64,000 nt of DNA from Streptomyces sp. SID12488 (lineage in GTDB: Bacteria; Actinomycetota; Actinomycetes; Streptomycetales; Streptomycetaceae), in contig NZ_JAAGLT010000013.1 in the NCBI RefSeq assembly GCF_010548275.1, positions 1 to 64,000 of the forward strand, given 5' to 3'. Within the stretch, counting starts at the first letter, position 1. Every line of letters begins with the position of its first letter. The notes beneath the pieces were generated by a model, which worked only from the letters and a program-made list of their open reading frames with translations, was not told the DNA's origin and ran no database searches. This document shows, one piece after another, positions 14,752 through 23,400 of this stretch. The translations under genes and the position numbers were made by a program.

Positions 14752-16323
14752 ATGCCTGAACGCCGTACCGTCGCACTCGTCACCCTTGGCTGCGCCCGTA
14801 ACGAGGTGGACTCGGAGGAGCTCGCAGGCCGCTTGGAGGCGGACGGCTGGCAACTCGTGGAGGACGCCGAGGACGCGGACGTCGCCGTCGTCAACACCTG
14901 TGGCTTCGTCGAGGCCGCCAAGAAGGACTCCGTCGACGCCCTTCTGGAGGCCAACGACCTCAAGGGTCACGGCAGAACCCAGGCCGTCGTGGCGGTGGGC
15001 TGCATGGCCGAGCGGTACGGCAAGGAACTCGCCGAGGCCCTCCCCGAGGCGGACGGCGTGCTCGGCTTCGACGACTACGCCGACATCTCGGACCGCCTCC
15101 GGACCATCCTGAACGGCGGTATCCACGCCTCGCACACCCCGCGCGACCGGCGCAAGCTGCTGCCGATCAGCCCGGCGGAGCGGCAGGGCGCGGGTGCGGG
15201 GGTCGCTCTTCCGGGGCACGGTGCCGCCACGGACACCGACGCCGACCGGGTCGCCGGGCCGGTGGAACCGGTCGAGGCTCCTGCCGATCTTCCCGAAGGC
15301 GTCGCTCCCGTCTCCGGCCCCCGTGCGCCCCTGCGCCGGCGGCTCGACGGCGCGCCCGTCGCCTCGGTGAAGCTCGCCTCCGGCTGCGACCGGCGCTGCA
15401 CCTTCTGCGCCATCCCGTCCTTCCGCGGTTCCTTCATCTCACGCCGCCCGAGCGACGTACTGAACGAGACCAGGTGGCTCGCCGAGCAGGGCGTCAAGGA
15501 GGTCATGCTCGTCTCCGAGAACAACACCTCGTACGGCAAGGACCTGGGCGACATCCGGCTGCTGGAGTCACTGCTGCCCGAGCTCGCGGACGTCGACGGC
15601 ATCGAGCGCGTGCGCGTGAGCTATCTCCAGCCCGCCGAGATGCGCCCGGGGCTCATCGACGTACTGACCTCGACTCCGAAGGTCGCCCCCTACTTCGACC
15701 TCTCCTTCCAGCACTCCGCACCCGACGTGCTGCGCGCGATGCGGCGCTTCGGTGACACGGACCGTTTCCTGGAGCTGCTCGACACCATCCGGAGCAAGGC
15801 GCCGCAGGCCGGCGTGCGGTCCAACTTCATCGTGGGCTTCCCCGGTGAGACCGAGGCCGACCTGGCGGAGCTGGAGCGGTTCCTGACCCACGCGCGTCTG
15901 GACGCCATCGGTGTCTTCGGGTACTCCGACGAGGACGGCACGGAAGCGGCGACATACGAGAACAAGCTCGACGAGGACGTGGTCGAGGCGCGGCTCGTCC
16001 GGGTGTCGCGGCTCGCCGAGGAACTGGTCTCGCAGCGCGCGGAGGAGCGCGTCGGCGAGACGGTGCACGTGCTGGTCGAGTCGGTCGGCGGCGAGGACGG
16101 CGCGTACGGCCGCGGCGCCCACCAGGCGCCGGAGACCGACGGACAGGTGCTGTTCACCAACTTCGAGGACTTCGTGGGTCTCACGAGCGGCGAAGAGCTG
16201 AGTGTCGGTCGTATGGTCGAGGCGAAAGTGGTCGGTACGGAAGGTGTCGACCTGCTGGCCGAGCTGCTCCCTGGCTCGATCAGCTCGCTCGCGCGTTCGC
16301 ATTCAGAGGAGGCGGCCAGATGA
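14752..16323 (+). CDS. rimO: Ribosomal protein S12 methylthiotransferase RimO
   Basis: 523 residues. Radical-SAM enzyme that adds a methylthio group to the conserved aspartate of ribosomal protein S12. The UPF0004 domain (LGCARNEVDSEELAG, NTCGFVEAAKKDS, VGCMAERY) binds one 4Fe-4S cluster. The radical-SAM motif CDRRCTFC (Cys212, Cys216, Cys219) binds the other. A TRAM domain ends the protein. Between the first two domains (about 130-195) lies a Pro/Ala/Asp-rich insertion that is longer than in E. coli RimO. The stop overlaps the pgsA start (ATGA). No clear Shine-Dalgarno sequence; TAGTCT lies 7 nt before the ATG, consistent with leaderless transcription. Confidence 0.95.
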   Translation: MPERRTVALVTLGCARNEVDSEELAGRLEADGWQLVEDAEDADVAVVNTCGFVEAAKKDSVDALLEANDLKGHGRTQAVVAVGCMAERYGKELAEALPEADGVLGFDDYADISDRLRTILNGGIHASHTPRDRRKLLPISPAERQGAGAGVALPGHGAATDTDADRVAGPVEPVEAPADLPEGVAPVSGPRAPLRRRLDGAPVASVKLASGCDRRCTFCAIPSFRGSFISRRPSDVLNETRWLAEQGVKEVMLVSENNTSYGKDLGDIRLLESLLPELADVDGIERVRVSYLQPAEMRPGLIDVLTSTPKVAPYFDLSFQHSAPDVLRAMRRFGDTDRFLELLDTIRSKAPQAGVRSNFIVGFPGETEADLAELERFLTHARLDAIGVFGYSDEDGTEAATYENKLDEDVVEARLVRVSRLAEELVSQRAEERVGETVHVLVESVGGEDGAYGRGAHQAPETDGQVLFTNFEDFVGLTSGEELSVGRMVEAKVVGTEGVDLLAELLPGSISSLARSHSEEAAR

Positions 16324-17159
16324 CCGGAGTCCCGGCATCCGCAGCGAGCGGCTCCTCTAGCGCGCGGAACGCCAAGAGCGGGCCGGCTGCGGTGGCTGTG
16401 CCGGGCGCGATGGGTGCCACCGGGGCCGTCGCCCCCGCGGTCGCCCCCGCGGACTTCGGTGCCGCTGTGGACTCCGGGGCGGCCGGGTCCCCTGCCGACT
16501 CCCTGGTTTCCGGTGATCAGGAGGCTGGGAAGGCGGTGCGCGGCGGGAAGTTGGGCGCCGCGGCCGTCAATCAGGCCAGCCTCTGGAACATCGCGAACAT
16601 CCTTACGATGATCCGCCTGCTGCTTGTGCCGGGCTTCGTGGCCCTGATGCTGGCCGACGGCGGATACGACCCGGCATGGCGCTCGCTCGCCTGGGCGGCC
16701 TTCGCCGTCGCGATGATCACCGACATCTTCGACGGTCATCTGGCGCGAACGTACGACCTCGTCACCGACTTCGGGAAGATCGCCGATCCCATCGCCGACA
16801 AGGCGATCATGGGGTCGGCGCTGATCTGTCTCTCCGCCCTCGGTGATCTGCCCTGGTGGGTGACCGGCGTGGTCCTCGGGCGCGAGCTCGGGATCACCCT
16901 GCTGCGCTTCGTCGTGATCCGCTACGGCGTGATCCCCGCGAGCCGCGGCGGCAAGGTCAAGACGCTCACGCAGGGTGTGGCCGTCGGGATGTACGTGCTG
17001 ACGCTGACGGGGCCGCTGGCCAGCTTGAGGTTCTGGGTGATGGCCGCGGCGGTGGTGCTGACCGTGGTGACCGGGCTCGACTACGTAAGACAGGCCATTG
17101 TGCTGCGCAACCAGGGAATCGCCGATCGCGAGGCCGCGTCCATGGAGGCGGAACGGTGA
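16320..17159 (+). CDS. pgsA: CDP-diacylglycerol--glycerol-3-phosphate 3-phosphatidyltransferase
   Basis: 279 residues. Integral membrane enzyme of phosphatidylglycerol synthesis. The first 75 residues are a low-complexity Ala/Gly/Ser/Pro extension. The catalytic core begins at LWNIANILTMIRLLLVP and contains the CDP-alcohol phosphotransferase signature D-x2-DG-x2-AR-x8-G-x3-D-x3-D in DIFDGHLARTYDLV and GKIADPIAD. About five membrane helices are visible. The homologous Mycobacterium gene (pgsA3) is likewise followed by clgR. It overlaps rimO by 4 bp and the next gene by 4 bp (GTGA), so the three are probably one transcript. Confidence 0.93.
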   Translation: MTGVPASAASGSSSARNAKSGPAAVAVPGAMGATGAVAPAVAPADFGAAVDSGAAGSPADSLVSGDQEAGKAVRGGKLGAAAVNQASLWNIANILTMIRLLLVPGFVALMLADGGYDPAWRSLAWAAFAVAMITDIFDGHLARTYDLVTDFGKIADPIADKAIMGSALICLSALGDLPWWVTGVVLGRELGITLLRFVVIRYGVIPASRGGKVKTLTQGVAVGMYVLTLTGPLASLRFWVMAAAVVLTVVTGLDYVRQAIVLRNQGIADREAASMEAER

Positions 17160-17701
17160 GTTCCGTGGCCGCCGACGTGGTGGAACTACTGACGGTGAGG
17201 GGTGAGACGCTCGCTGTCGCGGAGTCCCTCACGGGTGGTCTGGTCGCGGCGGAGATCACATCGGTGCCCGGGGCCTCCAAGGCGTTCCGGGGCGCGGTGA
17301 CGGCGTACGCGACCGAACTGAAGCACCAGGTGCTGGGTGTCGACGCCGCGCTGCTGGCCGGCCGAGGAGCGGTGGATCCGCAGGTCGCGGCCCAGATGGC
17401 GGCCGGCGCCCGCAGGGTTCTCGGCGCCGACTGGGGTATCGCGACGACCGGTGTAGCCGGCCCGGAACCACAGGACGGGCAGCCCGTCGGAACGGTTTTC
17501 GTGGCCGTGGACGGCCCTCGCACAGCGGATTCCGGTTCTGAAGGTGGCGGAAAAGTGGCGTCGCTGCGGTTGAACGGCTCCCGGGCGGAAATTCGTAAGG
17601 AGAGTGTACGGAGCGTACTCGCACTCCTCCTGGAGGAGATCGCGGGCGAACAGACCGGAAACGAGCGGGCACAGGATACGGAACAGAACGGGGGGACCTG
17701 A
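17156..17701 (+). CDS. cinA: CinA C-terminal-domain protein (nicotinamide-nucleotide amidase family)
   Basis: 181 residues, corresponding to the C-terminal PncC-type domain of CinA alone. The family hydrolyses nicotinamide mononucleotide to nicotinate mononucleotide in pyridine nucleotide salvage. Visible motifs are VAESLTGGLVAAEITSVPGAS, split by the usual GAVTAY, then GVDAALLAGRGAVDPQVA and IATTGVAGPEPQDGQPVGTV. The COG1058 N-terminal domain of longer CinA proteins is absent, as in many Actinobacteria. The GTG start overlaps the pgsA stop. The last 15 residues are Glu/Gln/Asn-rich. Specific activity is inferred from the family. Confidence 0.9.
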   Translation: MSSVAADVVELLTVRGETLAVAESLTGGLVAAEITSVPGASKAFRGAVTAYATELKHQVLGVDAALLAGRGAVDPQVAAQMAAGARRVLGADWGIATTGVAGPEPQDGQPVGTVFVAVDGPRTADSGSEGGGKVASLRLNGSRAEIRKESVRSVLALLLEEIAGEQTGNERAQDTEQNGGT

Positions 17702-17810
17702 TGTTTGCAGCCCTGAGTGAACACGACATCGCTCCCCGCACGGCCGCGGCGCAAGGCGGTACGGTGGGGCGTGAAGGATGCGGCTACACGGTCCGAGGAG
17801 GGAGCCACCG

Positions 17811-18185
17811 ATGATTCTGCTCCGTCGCCTGTTGGGTGACGTGCTGCGTCGGCAGCGCCAGCGCCAGGGCCGTACTCTGCGCGAAGTCTCCTCGTCCGCC
17901 CGAGTCTCACTCGGCTATCTCTCCGAGGTGGAGCGGGGGCAGAAGGAGGCATCCTCCGAACTGCTGTCCGCGATCTGCGACGCGCTGGACGTACGGATGT
18001 CCGAGCTCATGCGGGAAGTGAGCGACGATCTCGCTCTCGCCGAGCTGGCCCAGTCTGCTGCGGCCAACGAACCTGTACCCACGCCGGTGCGTCCCAGGCT
18101 GGGTTCCGTATCGGTGGCCGGTGTGCCACCGGAACGGGTGACCATCAAGGCGCCCGCCGAAGCGGTGGATGTCGTCGCCGCCTGA
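17811..18185 (+). CDS. clgR: ClgR, transcriptional activator of clp and lon genes
   Basis: 124 residues. An XRE/Cro-type helix-turn-helix covers about residues 8-65 (GRTLREVSSSARVSLGYLSE, VERGQKEASSELLSAICDAL). ClgR activates clpP1P2, clpC and lon in Streptomyces and relatives, and is itself a ClpP substrate through its C-terminal alanines; this copy ends in DVVAA, matching that degron. The position after pgsA-cinA agrees with the pgsA-clgR linkage known in mycobacteria. The ATG is supported by GAGGAGGG about 8 nt upstream. The 109-bp gap after cinA can carry its own promoter. A GC-rich inverted repeat follows the stop. Confidence 0.92.
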   Translation: MILLRRLLGDVLRRQRQRQGRTLREVSSSARVSLGYLSEVERGQKEASSELLSAICDALDVRMSELMREVSDDLALAELAQSAAANEPVPTPVRPRLGSVSVAGVPPERVTIKAPAEAVDVVAA

Positions 18186-18210
18186 GGTGCACGAGAGTTG
18201 AGTGTGTGAG

Positions 18211-18226
18211 AGCCCCGGCCGGGGCT
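18211..18226 (+). terminator. GC palindrome after clgR, possible terminator
   Basis: AGCCCCGGCCGGGGCT is a perfect palindrome, extendable with GAGA/TTCTC mismatches, 25 nt after the clgR stop. It could fold into a short stem. No U-tract. The remainder of 18227-18481 shows no gene I can support. Confidence 0.4.
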
Positions 18227-18481
18227 TCTCCGGGGAGACCCGGAGGAGTGCGGTCGGGGTTTTCGCTTTGTGCGCACGCCCTGTGCACTGTCTGCGCACT
18301 CTTGGGGGTCCCTCCACGGGTGCGTTTGCCGGTGGGTCGTGGGGCGGTCATGGTGGGGAGGTGGCGGGCGCGTGCGGATTTCCCCGGCGGCCGTCTTTGG
18401 GAAATTGGTGCGCCTCTGTGCCGGTGATGCGCCCTGTGTGCGGGTGAGCGTGGCGTTCTAGCGTGGGGCTGGAGGTGGGCC

Positions 18482-18772
18482 ATGGCGGTGCGGACAGCTC
18501 GCTGGGGGGCGCTGCTGGGGCTCGGTGCCGTGTGGTGGTGGGCCGTCCTGCGGCTCGCGCTGGCGCCCGGCGCGGGAGTCCTGGAGGGGGCGGTCGCGGC
18601 CGGGGGGTGGGGGCTGAGTCTGCTGCCGGTGCACTGTGTGCCGAAGGCGCGGGCGGCGCGGGCCGTGAGGGTCACGGGGCTGGTGCGGGGGCGTGCCGGT
18701 GCGGGTGTCGGTGCCGGGTCTACCAGGGCATCGCCACGCCGCCGTTCGGGCGGAGGATCTGGCCCGTCGTGA
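18482..18772 (+). CDS. Small hydrophobic protein, function unknown
   Basis: 96 residues. The first half is apolar (ALLGLGAVWWWAVLRLAL, then a Gly/Leu stretch) and suggests one or two membrane helices; the second half is Arg/Ser/Gly-rich. A strong ribosome-binding site (GGAGG at about 18469-18473) precedes the ATG, which is the main argument that the start is real. The last 53 bp run antisense into the 3' end of the SDR gene, so the two genes converge and overlap; the basic C-terminus may be only a read-through of that overlap. I recall a similar small protein at this place in other Streptomyces but cannot check it. Confidence 0.5.
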   Translation: MAVRTARWGALLGLGAVWWWAVLRLALAPGAGVLEGAVAAGGWGLSLLPVHCVPKARAARAVRVTGLVRGRAGAGVGAGSTRASPRRRSGGGSGPS

Positions 18773-19484
18773 ACGCCGACGCGTCCGACGCCAGGTGCAG
18801 CACCGCGTGGGCGACCTCCTCCGGTTCGCCGACCCGGCCCAGCGGGGCCATCCGGGACATCAGCGCCTCGGTGTGCGCCTGAGCCTCGCCGTCGTGGCGG
18901 TCGGTCATCGGTGTACGGATCCACCCCGGCGCGACCGCGTTGACGCGGATGCCGTGGCGGCCGATCTCGGCGGCCAGCGTCTTCGTCAGCTGGACGACGG
19001 CTGCCTTCGCGACGCCGTAGCAGAGCAGGCCGGGGTTGCCGGTGTCGACGGCGCCCGAGGCCATGGTGATGATGCTGCCCCTGGTGTTGCCGGAGATCAT
19101 CAGACGGGCCGCCTCCTGACAGGCGTAGAGCACGCCCTTGAAGTTGATGCCCAGGACCCGGTCGAGATCCTCGTCACGGGTCTCCAGCACGGGGCTGCTG
19201 TGCATGATCCCGGCTACCGCCGCCATGATGTCCAGCCGCTCGCACCCGGCCACGGCCTGCCGGACCTGGGCCCGGTCGGTGACGTCCAGGTGGTGGGTAC
19301 GGGCCGTGCCGCCCATGCCCTTGATCAGGGTCGCCGTCTCGTGCAGTCCCTGCGCGTCCCGGTCGGCGCAGTGCACCAGGGCGCCCGCCTCGGCGAGCAG
19401 TACGGCGGATGCGCGTCCGATGCCGCTGGCGGCCCCGGTGACGAATGCGGTGCGTCCGGTGAGGTCGTACGCCTGTACGGGCAT
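18720..19484 (-). CDS. SDR-family NAD(P)-dependent oxidoreductase
   Basis: 254 residues from the ATG at 19484. Classical short-chain dehydrogenase/reductase: cofactor motif TGAASGIG near the N-terminus, a catalytic serine in ITMASGAV, and YGVAK (Tyr-x3-Lys) in the active site, followed by VNAVAPGWIRTPM. The length is normal for the classical family. The substrate is unknown. A GTG 48 bp further upstream (19532) would add a polar N-terminal extension and is less likely. Neither start has a strong Shine-Dalgarno sequence. It converges with the small gene at 18482-18772 and lies downstream of the Nei-like gene on the same strand. Confidence 0.88.
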   Translation of the reverse strand: MPVQAYDLTGRTAFVTGAASGIGRASAVLLAEAGALVHCADRDAQGLHETATLIKGMGGTARTHHLDVTDRAQVRQAVAGCERLDIMAAVAGIMHSSPVLETRDEDLDRVLGINFKGVLYACQEAARLMISGNTRGSIITMASGAVDTGNPGLLCYGVAKAAVVQLTKTLAAEIGRHGIRVNAVAPGWIRTPMTDRHDGEAQAHTEALMSRMAPLGRVGEPEEVAHAVLHLASDASAFTTGQILRPNGGVAMPW

Positions 19485-19589
19485 GCTGGGACGGTACGAG
19501 GGTTGCTGACGGGTCGTCAATTGATTGTGCACGGTTCGGTTCTGAGCGGCTCGGGTCTGAGGCTCCCGTCGCGCGGAGCGTGGGCGGTT

Positions 19590-20429
19590 TCAGTTGTACG
19601 GGAGAGGCTTCCGGTGTGCTCTGGCGGCTCCGGGGGCGGGGGCCGGGCCCAGCTGGCAGGTCGGGCACCAATAGGTGGGGCGTTCGCGGGAGCCGTCACC
19701 CTGGTTGGCGATGCGGACCGGGGTCCGGCAGCGCAGACAGGGGCGTGGTGCGCGGCCGTACACGAAGAGGTCCTGGCCGCGGCGGCCCGTCGTACTGCGG
19801 ACCGGGCGGTCCCGGTTGGCTTCGAGGAGTTTCTTCGCGAGGGTGGGCAGCTTCGCGGTGCGGTCGGCGGGCAGACCGCCGATGGGAAGCCAGGGGGTGA
19901 CGCCAAGGAGGAAGCACAGCTCGCTCTTGTACACGTTGCCGATGCCTGCCAGGTTGCGCTGGTCGAGCAGGGCCTCGCCCAGGGGGCGGGCGGGGTCCGT
20001 GAGGAGGTTGGCGAGAGCCTGCTCGGGGTCCCAGTCCGGGCCCAGGAGGTCGGGGCCGAGATGGCCGACGGCCCGGTGTTCGTCGGTGGTGCGCAGGAGT
20101 TCGAGTACGGGGAGGCGGTAGCCGACGGCGGTGCGGTCCGCGGTGCCGAGGATCGCCCGGATCTGGTGCGACGGGCCGCCGCTCCAGCGCCGGCCGTTCT
20201 CGTACACCTTCCAGGAGCCGTCCATCCGCAGATGCGAGTGGAGGGTCAGGCCGCCCTCGACACGGGTGAGGAGGTGCTTGCCACGAGGGGTGACATCCAG
20301 GACGGTGCGGCCGGTGAGGTCGGCCGTGGCGTACTTGGGCACACGGAGGTCGGAACGGGTCAGTACCTCGCCGGCGAGTGCGTCGTGCAGCCGCTTCGCC
20401 GCCTGCCAGACCGTGTCACCTTCGGGCAT
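19590..20429 (-). CDS. Fpg/Nei-family DNA glycosylase (endonuclease VIII-like)
   Basis: 279 residues. Base-excision-repair bifunctional glycosylase/AP lyase for oxidised bases. The N-terminus is MPEGDTVW, with the catalytic proline and glutamate at positions 2-3 and the threonine typical of Nei rather than Fpg. The helix-two-turn-helix segment is LDQRNLAGIGNVYKSE. A C-terminal zinc finger is intact (CLRC and CPTC, 21 residues between the pairs). It starts 63 bp after the lhr stop on the same strand and is probably cotranscribed with that DNA-repair helicase. Closest to the Nei1/Nei2 group of actinobacteria; exact lesion preference cannot be read from the sequence. Confidence 0.92.
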   Translation of the reverse strand: MPEGDTVWQAAKRLHDALAGEVLTRSDLRVPKYATADLTGRTVLDVTPRGKHLLTRVEGGLTLHSHLRMDGSWKVYENGRRWSGGPSHQIRAILGTADRTAVGYRLPVLELLRTTDEHRAVGHLGPDLLGPDWDPEQALANLLTDPARPLGEALLDQRNLAGIGNVYKSELCFLLGVTPWLPIGGLPADRTAKLPTLAKKLLEANRDRPVRSTTGRRGQDLFVYGRAPRPCLRCRTPVRIANQGDGSRERPTYWCPTCQLGPAPAPGAARAHRKPLPYN

Positions 20430-20492
20430 GGGTCCAGGGTGACATGTCGGGTGGGACGGGGCCTTCGAGCAGGCGAGCGGGTGGCCTGGTGA

Positions 20493-23400
20493 TCAGGCGC
20501 GCAGGCGGAGGCCGCGAGGGGTGGCTATGAAGCCCGCTCCTTCCAGGAGGGTGCCGAAGGGGGAGGTCAGGGCCGAGGCCCCGTTGACTCGCTCCACCGT
20601 GACCGTGCCCAGGGAACCCGCGCGGGCCGCTGCGGCCAGGCCCTCCGACGCCGCGCGCAGACGCGGGTCCTCGGTGGTCCGGCCGTCCGGTTCGGAGGGC
20701 CAGGCGAGCAGTGTCTTGCCGCCGCGCTCCATGTAAAGGGTCAGTTCCCCGTCGACCAGTACCACCAGTGAACCGGCTTTGCGGCCCGGTTTGTGGCCTG
20801 CGCCGGTCGGGGGTTCGGGCCAGGGGAGGGCGGCACCGTACGCGTTCGCCGGATCGGCGGCGGCGAGGACGACGGCACGGGTGGCTTCGGAGGAGGGGGC
20901 CCGGGACAGGGTGTTCCCGGCGAAACCGTGGGTGTCGGAGTGTCTGTTCTGGGCGGCGGGGGCGTGGGGGGACTCGGAGCTGAAGTCGAGGTCGAAGTCG
21001 TCTGTGAAGTCGTGGCCGGCAGGGAACGCGACGCCGTGTGTGTCGGCCGTGCCGGTGCCGAAGGCCGGGGCGGGGCGGGAGTCGCCGCGGTCTCGGGCGT
21101 TCGCTGCTGCCCTGAGACGGTCCACCGCGCCGTCCATGGCGAACTGGGCGGCGCCGAGGCCCTCCACCACGTAGCCGCGACGGGCCTGACCGCTGTCCTC
21201 GAAGGCGGAGAGGACGCGGTACACGGCTGAGAAGCCGCCCTCGACACCCTCCGCCGAAACGGCTCCCCGGGTCACCACCCCGTGGCGGTCGAGCAGGGTG
21301 CGGGCCAGTGCGTGGGCGCGGACGGTGGGGTCGGGCTCAGGTCCGGGGAGCAGGGACCAGCGGCCGGCCACGGTCGGCGGGCCGCTGCGCGAGACGGGGC
21401 GTGCGCCGGCCGTGAGCGAGCCGTACCGGCCGCGGGGGACGGCGCGTTTCGCCCGGTGCGCCGTCGAGCCTGCCGTACGGCCCGAGCCGAGGAGGGAGCG
21501 CATCGGGGCGAGCGTGTCGTTCGTGAGGCGGCCCGACCAGGTCAGGTCCCAGACGGTGTCGGCCAACTGGGGGTCCGTGGCGTCCGGGTGCGTGGTGGCG
21601 CGGACATGGTCGGCGATCTGGCGGAAGAAGAGCCCGTAGCCCCCGGTGAGGGAGTCCAGGACGGACTGGTGGAGTGCGGTGGGTTCCAGGGGGTGGGGCG
21701 GTGGCAGGAGCAGCGGGGCCGCGTCCGCCAGGTACAGGGACACCCAGCCGTCCTTGCCGGGAAGGGCACCCGCCCCGGCCCAGACGACTTCCCCGGCTGC
21801 CGTGAGCTCGTCGAGCATCGCGGGGGCGAAGTTCGCCACTCGGGACGGCAGGACCAGCTTCTCCAGGGCCGACGCCGGCACGGAGGCGCCCTGCAACTGC
21901 TCGACCGCGCGCACCAGTCCGTCGACGCCGCGCAGCCCGTGGCCCTTGCCGACGTGCTGCCACTGCGGCAGGAACTGCGCGAGGGCCGCGGGCGGCACCG
22001 GCTCCAGCTCGTGCCGCAGGGCGGCCAGGGAGCGGCGCCGGAGGCGGCGCAGGACCGCCGCGTCGCACCACTCCTGACCGATTCCGGCCGGGTGGAACTC
22101 CCCTTGTACGACACGGCTGTTGGCCGCCAGACGCTGAAGAGCGCCCTCGGTGACCGCGACGCCCAGGCCGAAACGGGCTGCCGCCGTGGCCGAGGTGAAC
22201 GGGCCGTGGGTGCGGGCGTGGCGGGCGAGGAGGTCGCCCAGCGGATCCTTGACCGGCTCGGTGAAGGCCTCCGGGACGCCGACAGGCAGCGCCGTGCCGA
22301 GCGCGTCGCGCAGGCGGCCCGCGTCCTCGATCGACGCCCAGTGGTCGGCGCCGCCGATGCGGACCCGGATCGCGCGGCGGGCGCCGGCCAGCTCCCGGGC
22401 CCACTGCGGATCGGCGCCGCGTTCGGCCAGCTCGGTGTCGGTGAGCGGGCCGAGCAGGCGCAGCAGGTCCGCGACGCTTTCGGCGTCCTTCGCGCGGCGG
22501 TCCTCGGTGAGCCACTGGAGTTCCCGCTCCAGTTCGGTCAGGACCTCGGCGTCGAGGAGTTCGCGCAGTTCCGCCTGGCCCAGCAGCTCGGCCAGCAACC
22601 GCGAGTCCAGCGACAGGGCGGCGGCGCGCCGCTCGGCCAGCGGCGAGTCACCCTCGTACAGGAACTGTGCGACGTACCCGAAGAGGAGGGAGCGGGCGAA
22701 GGGGGACGGCTCGGGGGTGGTGACCTCGACCAGGCGCACCTTGCGGGACTCGATGTCGCCCATCAGTTCCACGAGCCCGGGCACGTCGAAGACGTCCTGG
22801 AGGCATTCGCGGACCGCTTCGAGAACGATGGGGAACGAACCGAACTCGCTTGCCACCTGGAGCAGTTGTGAGGCCCGCTGGCGCTGCTGCCACAGCGGGG
22901 TGCGTTTGCCGGGGCTGCGGCGCGGGAGCAGCAGGGCGCGCGCGGCGCACTCGCGGAAGCGGGCCGCGAACAGGGCCGAGCCGCCCACCTGGTCGGTGAC
23001 GATCTGGTTGACCTCGCCCTTGTCGAAGGCGATGTCGGCGGCGCCTACGGGAGCCTTCTCGGCGTCATACTCCAGGCCGGTCTTCACCGGCTCCTGGTCG
23101 AGCAGGTCCAGGCTCATCAGATCGGCGTCCGGGAGGCGCAGCACGATGCCGTCGTCGGCGTGCATGACCTGGGCGTCCATGCCGTACCGCTCGGAGAGGC
23201 GGGCGCTGAGCGCGAGCGCCCACGGGGCGTGGACCTGGGCGCCGAAGGGGGAGTGGACGACGACCCGCCAGTCGCCGAGTTCGTCGCGGAACTGCTCCAC
23301 GACGATGGTCCGGTCGTCCGGGATGTGGCCGCAGGCCTCGCGCTGTTCGGCCAGGTAGGAGAGCACATTGCCGGCGGCCCAGGTGTCGAGTCCGGCGGCG

